Shown here: piece after piece, positions 42,599 through 48,717 of the stretch
Layout of the letters: each line of letters starts with the position of its first letter
Numbering within the stretch: the stretch's first letter is position 1
DNA from: Paenibacillaceae bacterium
Lineage (GTDB): Bacteria > Bacillota > Clostridia > Lachnospirales > Lachnospiraceae
Length of the DNA: 48,717 nucleotides
Direction: 5' to 3'
Assembly: GCA_015057775.1 (NCBI GenBank)
Contig: SVDT01000005.1
Location: forward strand, 1-48,717
The notes under the pieces: model-generated
What the model was told of the DNA's origin: nothing
The model's database searches: none
Seen by the model: the letters and a program-made list of their open reading frames with translations, nothing else
Made by a program: the position numbers and the translations under genes

Positions 42599-44123
42599 CT
42601 GCTTCATCCTTTCCTAATTCAATAAATTCCAGTTCCATATCAATTGAGGCAGCCCCTGCAAAAGAACTGGATTTTTTTGTTTTAAAATGGTAAATCACAC
42701 CGATCAGCTGAATGGTGATTAAAGGTGTCATGGCCACCATGGCTACAATTCCAAAGGCATCAGTCACAATGTTACCGCCCACTGCTTCACATGCGCCCAT
42801 TGCAAACGGAAGCAGGAAAGTAGCAGTCATGGGACCGGAAGCCACACCGCCGGAGTCAAATGCGATTGATGTAAAGATGGGCGGTACAACAAAGGAAAGA
42901 CCCAGTGCCAGCGCATATCCGGGGATTAAAAGTGCAAGAAGGGGAAGGCCCGTTAAAATCCTTATGACAGATAATCCCAAAGATACTGACATACCTACCG
43001 ATAATCCTGTCATCATGGTTTTTTCTGAGATGGAACCTCCAGTTATATCCTCCACCTGTTTATTTAATACTAAAACAGCAGGTTCTGCTTTTACAATATA
43101 ATAACCGATGAGCATGGCAATGGGAATCATAATCCAGTTATAGGAAAGAGAGGCCAGCTGTTTTCCAAGATAATTGCCGGCAGGCATAAATCCAACATTG
43201 ACACCGGTTAAAAACAGTGTGAGTCCAATGTAGGAGTACAGGATTCCCATCAGTATTTTAATGATCTGTCTTTGTCTTAGTTTTAAGAAAAATATCTGGA
43301 AAACTACAAAAAATAAAAGAATAGGAAACAAAGCCAGAAAAACTTCCTTTGCATAAACCGGAAATTCATGTTGAAAAGCCAGCCACAGATCCTGTGAATT
43401 GGTGAAGGCAGGAATTACCGTGGGTTCATAGCTGCTGGAAGAGGAGCCATCGAGTAACCCCAGAATCATGACTGAGAGAATCGGTCCTACTGAGCAGAGG
43501 GCCACAAGACCAAAGCTGTCGCTGCCTGAATTCTTACTTCTTCCAACGGTGGAAAGACCAACGCCGAGAGCCATGATAAATGGAACGGTAATGGGTCCGG
43601 TTGTTACACCTCCGGAGTCAAAAGCCACAGCCAGAAAATCTTTTGGAACAAAAATTGTGGTAACAAAGAGTACTCCATAGAAGATCAGAAGAAGCTTTGA
43701 TAAATTCCAACCCAGCAGAGTTCTTAAAAATGCCAGGGCGAGGAAGATTCCCACACCGGCTGCCACTGAAAGAATCAGCACCATATCAGGTACTGCAGGG
43801 GTCTGACCAGCCAGAACCTGAAGATCTGGCTCAGCAATGGTAATGATAAAACCAATGATAAAGCAGGCAAAAATAATTATAGGTAATTTTTTAGATTTTG
43901 CCAGATGGTTACCAACTTTTTCCCCGATGATCATCATGGACATGTCTACACCCAGTGTAAAAAATCCCATTCCCACAATAAGTAAGGTTGCACCTACCAG
44001 AAACAGCATCAGCGGATCAAGCGGCATGGGTGTAATGGTTATACACAAAATCAGCACAATGCATGTAACGGGCAGTACAGATGAAAGGGATTCAATAATT
44101 TTTTCCTTTAGTTTTTGATTCAA
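42582..44123 (-). CDS. DUF1538 membrane protein (putative transporter)
   Basis: 513 residues with about twelve membrane segments in two homologous halves. Each half carries the same signature: AFDSGGVTTGPITVPF near 167 and AFDSGGVASGPMTATF near 420. Internal duplication with a conserved polar motif in a membrane segment is typical of secondary transporters; the substrate is not known. The start is TTG 44123, seven bases after AGGAGG (44136-44131), and longer ATG starts lack a ribosome site. The PII-like gene overlaps its end, so the two probably form a transporter-regulator pair like AmtB-GlnK. Confidence 0.82.
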   Translation of the reverse strand: MNQKLKEKIIESLSSVLPVTCIVLILCITITPMPLDPLMLFLVGATLLIVGMGFFTLGVDMSMMIIGEKVGNHLAKSKKLPIIIFACFIIGFIITIAEPDLQVLAGQTPAVPDMVLILSVAAGVGIFLALAFLRTLLGWNLSKLLLIFYGVLFVTTIFVPKDFLAVAFDSGGVTTGPITVPFIMALGVGLSTVGRSKNSGSDSFGLVALCSVGPILSVMILGLLDGSSSSSYEPTVIPAFTNSQDLWLAFQHEFPVYAKEVFLALFPILLFFVVFQIFFLKLRQRQIIKILMGILYSYIGLTLFLTGVNVGFMPAGNYLGKQLASLSYNWIMIPIAMLIGYYIVKAEPAVLVLNKQVEDITGGSISEKTMMTGLSVGMSVSLGLSVIRILTGLPLLALLIPGYALALGLSFVVPPIFTSIAFDSGGVASGPMTATFLLPFAMGACEAVGGNIVTDAFGIVAMVAMTPLITIQLIGVIYHFKTKKSSSFAGAASIDMELEFIELGKDEADDFQS

Positions 44124-44235
44124 GCGAATACCTCCTGTTGTCCGTTTTTTTTGAGTCAGTGGTGCAAAGGCTGAGAACAAGTATAAATCATGCCTATGCA
44201 ACTCTGACTCGATTCGATTATATTAAGTGTAACAC

Positions 44236-44259
44236 AAAAATAGTTGCGATTGCAACTAT
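44236..44259 (-). terminator. Terminator after the antiporter gene
   Basis: On the minus strand ATAGTTGC pairs perfectly with GCAACTAT around a four-base loop and is followed by five T. It separates the antiporter from the DUF1538 gene; I see no convincing new promoter in the 110 bases after it, so partial read-through is likely. Confidence 0.75.
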
Positions 44260-44284
44260 AATTTTGTTAGAGCTTTGTTAACAT

Positions 44285-45526
44285 TTACCTGTATTTGGAA
44301 ACTTCTTCATAATTTTCACCCAGTCTGGTTTCTGTAAAGGGCACAGAAGGACCAATGCGAAAGACCGGTTTTAACACGATTGGTGTGATTATTGTGGTAA
44401 TAATGACAACAAGAACCACGGGCCCCAGAAAATCACCGCTGAGAAGTCCAAGCTGTTGTCCTTTTCCTGCAACAATCAGAGCGACCTCGCCTCTGGAAAT
44501 CATACCAACCCCGATCCGAATGCTCTGGTAATTTTTATAACCGCAGAGTTTAGCTCCGATTCCACAGCCAATTACTTTTGTTAGTATGGCAGTAAGGGTT
44601 AAAAGAAATGCAAAAAGAATAATTGCTGGTGTCATGGACGGGAGTTCCACCTTAAGTCCTATGCTTGCAAAAAATACCGGTGAAAGCAGAAGATAGGACA
44701 GGGTGTCAAATTTAGAAGTCAGGAACTGGGATTTCTGGGTGTTGGATATGATAACTCCGGCTATGTAGGCTCCTGTAATATCGGCCACGCCGAAAAAGTG
44801 TTCTGCGATGTAAGACATGAGAAGACAAAGACAAAAAGCAGCGATTGCATGGCGTTGTAAGCCACGTTCCGCGTCGTTGCTCCAACGGGAATATGCTTTA
44901 TAGATCAGAACGCCGCCAATACCAGAAAAGACAAAGAACGCGGCAATTTTTAATAAGACAGCAAACAGATTGACATTGGGATCGGTGGTGCTGGTAATGA
45001 TGGTAAGTGCAATGATACCCAACACATCATCAATAATGGCGGCTCCCAGGATAGCGTTGCCGGAATGGGTCTTTATCTTACCGATTTCTTTTAAAGTTTC
45101 AGCTGTAATGCTTACAGAAGTAGCTGTCAGAATGACTCCGATAAACATATTCTGAAGAAATAAAGAGCAGGTGGCATCGGAAGAAATCACACCAGGGCGG
45201 TTAAAGAAAGAAGCAACAGCGAAGCCGCCGAATAAAGGCACGATGACACCGATCAGTGCAATGATAAACGCTGATTTACCACTCTTTTTTAATTCTGCGG
45301 TATCTGTCTCCAGACCGGCGCAAAACATGAGGACAATCACACCGATTTCTGCCAGTTTGTCAAGGAATTCGGTTTCATGGAGTGTGCCTAGCATGGCAGG
45401 GCCAAGAATCACCCCCGCTAACAGTGCTCCTACTACCTGCGGCATGTGAAATTTACGCGTTACAAGACCTAAAACCTTAGTGCTTAAAAGAATAATTGTG
45501 AGATTTAACAAAAAGCTGTAATCCAT
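44285..45526 (-). CDS. CPA2-family cation:proton antiporter
   Basis: 413 residues with about twelve membrane segments. MPQVVGALLAGVILGPAM and ADITGAYIAGVIISNT are CPA2 signatures, and ILGAAIIDDVLGIIAL has the paired aspartates expected in ion-translocating sites. No TrkA-N domain follows. It exchanges sodium or potassium for protons. AAGGAGGGG is five bases before the ATG. It lies upstream of the DUF1538-PII pair in the same orientation, which suggests a shared role in ion or pH homeostasis. Confidence 0.88.
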   Translation of the reverse strand: MDYSFLLNLTIILLSTKVLGLVTRKFHMPQVVGALLAGVILGPAMLGTLHETEFLDKLAEIGVIVLMFCAGLETDTAELKKSGKSAFIIALIGVIVPLFGGFAVASFFNRPGVISSDATCSLFLQNMFIGVILTATSVSITAETLKEIGKIKTHSGNAILGAAIIDDVLGIIALTIITSTTDPNVNLFAVLLKIAAFFVFSGIGGVLIYKAYSRWSNDAERGLQRHAIAAFCLCLLMSYIAEHFFGVADITGAYIAGVIISNTQKSQFLTSKFDTLSYLLLSPVFFASIGLKVELPSMTPAIILFAFLLTLTAILTKVIGCGIGAKLCGYKNYQSIRIGVGMISRGEVALIVAGKGQQLGLLSGDFLGPVVLVVIITTIITPIVLKPVFRIGPSVPFTETRLGENYEEVSKYR

Positions 45527-45566
45527 ACAAACCCCTCCTTTTAATTATATAAGATCAACAAAATTT

Positions 45567-45595
45567 ATCTTACTCCTATTGGAACTTACTGTCAA
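45567..45595 (-). promoter_or_regulatory. Promoter of the antiporter gene
   Basis: Leftward, perfect TTGACA (45595-45590), a 17-nt spacer and TAAGAT (45572-45567) lie about 45 bases before the start codon. Confidence 0.75.
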
Positions 45596-45619
45596 TTGTT
45601 ACTAATAGTTTGTCTCTTC

Positions 45620-45648
45620 TTTACATACAACCGTTTTCATGATATAGT
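45620..45648 (+). promoter_or_regulatory. Promoter of the leader-MFS transcript
   Basis: TTTACA (45620-45625), 17-nt spacer and TATAGT (45643-45648) give a leader of about 170 bases before the transporter gene, long enough for attenuation. Confidence 0.7.
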
Positions 45649-45686
45649 GACAAAGTAATTCACTACGAAATCCGGAGGGCAGATTT

Positions 45687-45725
45687 ATGCCATTATCTAT
45701 TTTCTCATCATATGATCCCACGTAG
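45687..45725 (+). CDS. 12-codon leader peptide of the MFS gene
   Basis: ATG 45687 follows GGAGGG by seven bases and encodes MPLSIFSSYDPT before TAG. Its start lies in a segment (ATGCCAT, 45687-45693) that can pair with ATGGCAT at 45741-45747, just upstream of the terminator hairpin. This is the arrangement of ribosome-stalling leaders that induce antibiotic-resistance transporters. No direct homology to a known leader is recognised. Confidence 0.55.
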   Translation: MPLSIFSSYDPT

Positions 45726-45753
45726 AAAAAAATCATAAAGATGGCATTAAAAA

Positions 45754-45781
45754 AAGCACTGTGAAAACAGAGCTTATTTTT
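45754..45781 (+). terminator. Attenuator terminator before the MFS gene
   Basis: AAGC-A-CTGT pairs with ACAG-A-GCTT (one A-A mismatch) around GAAA, followed by A and five T. It lies between the leader ORF and the transporter start, so transcription should usually stop here unless the leader ribosome or another factor prevents it. Confidence 0.72.
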
Positions 45782-45822
45782 GGTACCTGTTATTTTGAAA
45801 AATACGGATCATTGGAGAAAAT

Positions 45823-46989
45823 ATGAAAGATAAAAAAAATATATATTTGCTTTATGCCATTTCCTTTCTACAGGGACTGGTATTTTATGGACCTGTGGCC
45901 ACTCTCTACAGACAGGCAGCAGGTGTCAGCGTATTTCAAATCACTGTAATCGAAAGCATTTGTCTGGCTCTTTGCATCGCTCTTGAGATGCCATGGGGAC
46001 TGGTTGCAGACCGGATCGGATATAGAAAGACCATGATTATCACCTGCGGAATCTATTTTATTTCCAAGGTGGTTTTCTGGAGAGCGGACGGGTTTGATGG
46101 ATTTTTACTGGAACGGATACTGCTCAGTGTGGTGATGGCAGGAATGTCAGGCTGTGATTTAAGCATTCTCTATCTTTCCTGCAGGGAGGAAGAAAGCCAG
46201 CAGGTATTTGGTATTTACCAGTCTTTAGGAATGGCGGGTTTGCTTTTTGCCTCTCTTTTCTATTCTGTTTTTATTGGGGAAAATTACAGACTGGCAGGTT
46301 TTTTAACCATGATTACCTATGGAGTGGCAGCCGTTCTTGTCTTTGGTTTAAAAGAAGTAAAAGAGCCGGAGAAAGAGAAAAAAAGCATGATACATTTTTT
46401 CCACACCTTTTTAGACGTGGTAAAAGACCGGTATTTTCTTCTTGGCATGGTGGGAATTACACTGCTTGAGGAGACAAATCAGACGATTACTGTGTTTTTA
46501 AACCAGCTGCAGTATGTGAAATGCGGAATGGAGCCAAAGACAATGGGCTATGTTTTTATTATAGTCACATTGTCAGGAATTGCAGGTGGTATGTGGTCTT
46601 ACCGCCTGAATAAAAAAATGGGAATTCTTCCATTTACCATTGTCCTGTTTTTATGCGGGAGTATCTCCTGCCTGGTTCTTTTCCAGACGAAAAGTGGACT
46701 GCTTTCCGTTCTTGGCATTATTTTTTTAAGGCTTGCGTCCTCTTTGTTTGGACCGTTAAAGGCCAGGCTGCAAAACTGCCGTGTTACTTCTACAGACCGG
46801 GCTACCGTACTTAGTATCTATGCAGTGGTCGGGGAGGCATGCGGGACGGGAACCAATCTCATATTTGGGAAGGCTGCCGCCGCTGACCTTACCTATGCCA
46901 TGCTCTGGGGCAGCCTGTTGTGTACTGTGGGCGGCGTACTTTTTGTGATTTCACACTTAAAAATGAATAAAATAACTAAGGCGTGGTAA
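45823..46989 (+). CDS. MFS transporter, drug-efflux-like
   Basis: 388 residues with about twelve membrane segments. The loop GLVADRIGYRKTM (near 59-71) is the MFS motif A between segments two and three. A charged central loop (about 180-195, EVKEPEKEKKS) separates the halves. The size and the short hydrophilic N-terminus resemble Mef/Tet-type exporters, but the substrate is unknown. GGAG is five bases before the ATG. It is preceded by a leader ORF and terminator, which supports induction by a translation-affecting compound. The end overlaps the convergent regulator by 14 bases. Confidence 0.85.
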   Translation: MKDKKNIYLLYAISFLQGLVFYGPVATLYRQAAGVSVFQITVIESICLALCIALEMPWGLVADRIGYRKTMIITCGIYFISKVVFWRADGFDGFLLERILLSVVMAGMSGCDLSILYLSCREEESQQVFGIYQSLGMAGLLFASLFYSVFIGENYRLAGFLTMITYGVAAVLVFGLKEVKEPEKEKKSMIHFFHTFLDVVKDRYFLLGMVGITLLEETNQTITVFLNQLQYVKCGMEPKTMGYVFIIVTLSGIAGGMWSYRLNKKMGILPFTIVLFLCGSISCLVLFQTKSGLLSVLGIIFLRLASSLFGPLKARLQNCRVTSTDRATVLSIYAVVGEACGTGTNLIFGKAAAADLTYAMLWGSLLCTVGGVLFVISHLKMNKITKAW

Positions 46990-47953
46990 AGCTGACGTCT
47001 CCTGTGTTTGTGGTTTCATAGCCGTTAAAATGCAGGAGACTGTCTTTAAATTCCCTGGAACGGATTGTTTCAAGGAGAGCCGTAAAGGCTGGCTGTTCCA
47101 TGGCAGATTTAAGTATGACCAGATCCATGGATGCTTCTTTTAAGGGGATAAAATCCATATGGGGATATGCAGCCAGATGGGAGAGATCCCCCATGCTGAC
47201 ATCTGAAAGCCCGGAAGCAACCCCATTGGCAGATGACATGTGAGACAGGCTTTCATCTGCGTAACCCTTAATAAGGGACCTGTCTATTTTTTTCTCTGTC
47301 AGTATCCGGTCTAAATAAATCCGCAGGCCATTTCCCTTTTCCCGGTTTAAAAATTTAATTTCAGGCCGGCATAAATCCTTTGGGCTGCTTATATGATCCG
47401 GATTTCCTTCTTTTACATAAAAGCCAGTTTTTAATGTGCAGATATGGATGACCGCAGCTTCTATCCCCGGAAGAAAATGGCTGATCTGGCTGATCCGTTC
47501 TTCAAACTGTTCAAAGCAAAAACAGGTCAGTGCCATATGGGTTTTCTCATAATAAAGCGAATAAAGGCTGTTGTAATCGTTCATATAAGAATGAAGGAGT
47601 GGCAGGCTGTTATCTCTCTGACTTAACAGACTGCGAAGCAGTTCTACTGTTCTGGATTCCTGGCTGTTAATAATAAGGCCGCTTGTATGAAGAAGATAAT
47701 CCATCTGCCTGCTTGCCTGATCAGCCGAAAAACGGGGAATATCCATAACAGGAGGCAGTGCATTGGCAGTAACAGCAGCTTCTTTCTTCTGATTTGTTCT
47801 TGTCAGATACTCATCAAGCTGATCCTGGCTGATGCGGATCTGCTTCCCTACCTTTGCGGATTTTAATTCTCCCCGTTTAATTAATTCATATACGGTCGCT
47901 TTTTTGATTTTTAGCTGATCCGCCACTTCCTGGGGTCTGTAAATTTTTTCCAT
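46976..47953 (-). CDS. HTH (excisionase-type) regulator with PBP-like ligand domain
   Basis: 325 residues. Residues 1-50 are an excisionase/MerR-like helix-turn-helix (YRPQEVADQLKIKKATVYELIKRGELKSAKVGKQIRIS). From about 95 onward follows a PBP-like domain (PF12727 type) with HTSGLIINSQ, FLNREKGNGLRIYLDRIL and HMSSANGVASGLSDVSMGDL. The same ligand domain is fused to MoeA at the other end of the window. Divergent orientation to modA suggests a molybdate/tungstate-responsive regulator. ATG 47953 follows GAGG by seven bases. Confidence 0.83.
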   Translation of the reverse strand: MEKIYRPQEVADQLKIKKATVYELIKRGELKSAKVGKQIRISQDQLDEYLTRTNQKKEAAVTANALPPVMDIPRFSADQASRQMDYLLHTSGLIINSQESRTVELLRSLLSQRDNSLPLLHSYMNDYNSLYSLYYEKTHMALTCFCFEQFEERISQISHFLPGIEAAVIHICTLKTGFYVKEGNPDHISSPKDLCRPEIKFLNREKGNGLRIYLDRILTEKKIDRSLIKGYADESLSHMSSANGVASGLSDVSMGDLSHLAAYPHMDFIPLKEASMDLVILKSAMEQPAFTALLETIRSREFKDSLLHFNGYETTNTGDVSFTTP

Positions 47954-47987
47954 GTGATATCCTCTTTCCCCTGTCTCATAATTATTT

Positions 47988-48016
47988 ATGGTATAACAAG
48001 GTTTATTTTTTGTCAA
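47988..48016 (-). promoter_or_regulatory. Promoter of the HTH-PBP regulator
   Basis: Leftward, perfect TTGACA (48016-48011), a 17-nt spacer and TACCAT (47993-47988) precede the regulator by 35 bases. Confidence 0.6.
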
Positions 48017-48049
48017 TCAAAGGTGAGAACTGATATGTTGAAATAAATT

Positions 48050-48061
48050 GATTAATTAATC
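48050..48061. promoter_or_regulatory. 12-bp palindrome in the regulator-modA gap
   Basis: GATTAATTAATC is a perfect palindrome centred between the two divergent promoters, 37 bases upstream of the modA -35. It is a candidate operator; its A/T richness makes chance occurrence possible. Confidence 0.4.
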
Positions 48062-48097
48062 CAGAAAAATAAGAAATAATCTGAAGATATAGGAATA

Positions 48098-48126
48098 TTG
48101 ACTTTTAATTATGTATCATTTAAAAT
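48098..48126 (+). promoter_or_regulatory. modA: Promoter of modA
   Basis: TTGACT (48098-48103), a 17-nt spacer and TAAAAT (48121-48126) lie 70 bases upstream of the start codon. Confidence 0.7.
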
Positions 48127-48138
48127 AAACAAATACTT

Positions 48139-48168
48139 ACAAAACGTAACAAAACAGAACAAAACAGA
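48139..48168 (+). repeat. Three 10-bp direct repeats in the modA leader
   Basis: ACAAAACGTA, ACAAAACAGA and ACAAAACAGA follow one another without gaps, just downstream of the likely transcription start. The ten-base period places each on the same DNA face, which suits a regulator binding site; they could also act in the RNA. Confidence 0.55.
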
Positions 48169-48197
48169 TCATGAATAAAAAAAGAGGAGGAAAAAAG

Positions 48198-48717
48198 ATG
48201 AAAAAAAGAAACAGATTACTGCAAATTATGATGGCGGTATCACTCATTGGCGGATTGCTTTCAGGCTGTGGTCTGGCGGGGGTAAAAGCGGTTCCTGCCA
48301 CCCAGGCGGCATCATCACAAACTGAGACATCAAAACCTGCCCAGGAGACAACAACCGCTGTTACGACTGCAAAGGCAGAGGAAACAAAGGCAGAGGAAGC
48401 AAAGCCGGTTGATGTATATGTGTTTATTGCAGCAAGCCTGAAAAACACCATGGAAAAGATTAAGGAGAATTATGAAAGTACCCACCCTGGTGTAACAATT
48501 GTTTACAATGCGGACAGTTCAGGTACTCTTCAAAAACAGATTGAGGAGGGCGCCCAGTGTGATATTTTCTTTTCAGCAGCACCCAAGCAGATGAATGCAT
48601 TAAAGGATGGGGGATTGGTAGAGGAGGGTTCCGATACAAATCTTCTTGTAAACAAGGTTGTGCTTATTAAGCCGAAGGGGGAAAAGACGGCAGTGACCGG
48701 ATTTGAGAATATCACGG
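48198..48717 (+). CDS. modA: Molybdate ABC transporter substrate-binding lipoprotein (partial)
   Basis: 173 codons are visible before the right edge. The signal peptide ends in the lipobox LLSGC, followed by a Thr/Ala/Glu-rich linker and then the ModA fold: VDVYVFIAASLKNTMEKIKENY, YNADSSGTLQKQIEEGAQCD and FFSAAPKQMNALKDGGLV, which contain the serines and backbone sites that bind molybdate or tungstate. It delivers the oxyanion to ModB/ModC, which must lie beyond the edge. GGAGG is seven bases before the ATG. It is divergent from the HTH-PBP regulator and fits with the pterin-enzyme genes at the left end. Confidence 0.92.
   Translation, partial: MKKRNRLLQIMMAVSLIGGLLSGCGLAGVKAVPATQAASSQTETSKPAQETTTAVTTAKAEETKAEEAKPVDVYVFIAASLKNTMEKIKENYESTHPGVTIVYNADSSGTLQKQIEEGAQCDIFFSAAPKQMNALKDGGLVEEGSDTNLLVNKVVLIKPKGEKTAVTGFENIT

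Noticed and set aside
42712..43101. Open frame of 129 codons antisense to the DUF1538 gene
   Set aside because: It mirrors membrane-segment codons on the other strand; low-complexity composition and no ribosome site.
44124..44235. Separate promoter for the DUF1538-PII pair
   Set aside because: TATAAT-like elements occur, but none has a -35 at 16-18 bases; not supported.
48139..48168. Short direct repeats considered as CRISPR or iteron origin
   Set aside because: Units are only 10 bp with no spacers, and no replication protein is nearby; they lie in the modA leader.
48137..48451. Open frame antisense to the modA signal-peptide region
   Set aside because: It is the complement of the lipoprotein signal and Ala/Thr linker; hydrophobic only because of that complement.

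Overview
The window looks like a chromosomal segment of an anaerobic, low-to-medium G+C Firmicute, most likely Lachnospiraceae (Clostridium cluster XIVa; Lacrimispora or [Clostridium] saccharolyticum-like). That placement is inferred from gene style: Shine-Dalgarno motifs of the AGGAGG type, sigma-A promoters with 17-nt spacers, a tungsten aldehyde:ferredoxin oxidoreductase, Lpl-type sugar ABC importers and GH43 enzymes. I see no rRNA, tRNA, insertion sequence, phage gene or CRISPR array.

Layout. 1-5802 (+): molybdopterin/tungstopterin genes (end of a MoeA, a MoeA fused to a periplasmic-binding-protein-like domain, a MOSC protein), then a Moco/Tuco-type riboswitch in front of an aldehyde ferredoxin oxidoreductase, a MoaD-like sulfur carrier and a MoeB/ThiF-like E1 enzyme. 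5856-7054 (-): LytTR regulator with a LiaF-like membrane protein. 7287-11607 (+): AraC regulator with an EamA transporter, a Bcp/YaaA peroxide pair, and a membrane-attached XRE regulator. 11723-17480: small ferredoxin, PhnP-like MBL hydrolase, a LysR regulator divergent from a CoA-disulfide-reductase-like flavoprotein with rhodanese tail plus a siroheme sulfite-reductase-like protein, and an alpha/beta hydrolase. 17678-21339 (+): repeat-containing surface protein, then a tandem glycine riboswitch controlling a Na+:alanine/glycine symporter.

21341-34456: a xylan/arabinoxylan-type utilisation locus. A membrane-bound AraC regulator and a serine hydrolase run leftward. Rightward run a lipoprotein, two permeases, two GH43 enzymes (one carrying an N-terminal ankyrin domain), an SGNH/CE12-like esterase and an ABC exporter, with several overlapping gene ends. 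34465-41872: a mec/bla-like beta-lactam response locus with two penicillin-binding transpeptidases facing BlaR1 and BlaI. Both promoters carry a matching TTACA-type operator just downstream of the -10, so BlaI very probably controls both transcripts.

41888-45526 (-): CPA2 cation/proton antiporter, DUF1538 membrane protein and a double-domain PII-like protein. 45620-46989 (+): an MFS efflux-type transporter behind a 12-codon leader ORF and an intrinsic terminator, which looks like ribosome-mediated attenuation. 46976-48717: an excisionase-type HTH regulator with a PBP-like ligand domain, divergent from modA (cut by the window edge). Molybdenum/tungsten functions therefore lie at both ends of the window.

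The observations I rate highest are the self-contained BlaI regulon with its two matched operators, the leader-peptide attenuator on the MFS gene, the Tuco-type riboswitch, the ankyrin-GH43 fusion, and the DUF1538-PII-antiporter cluster.
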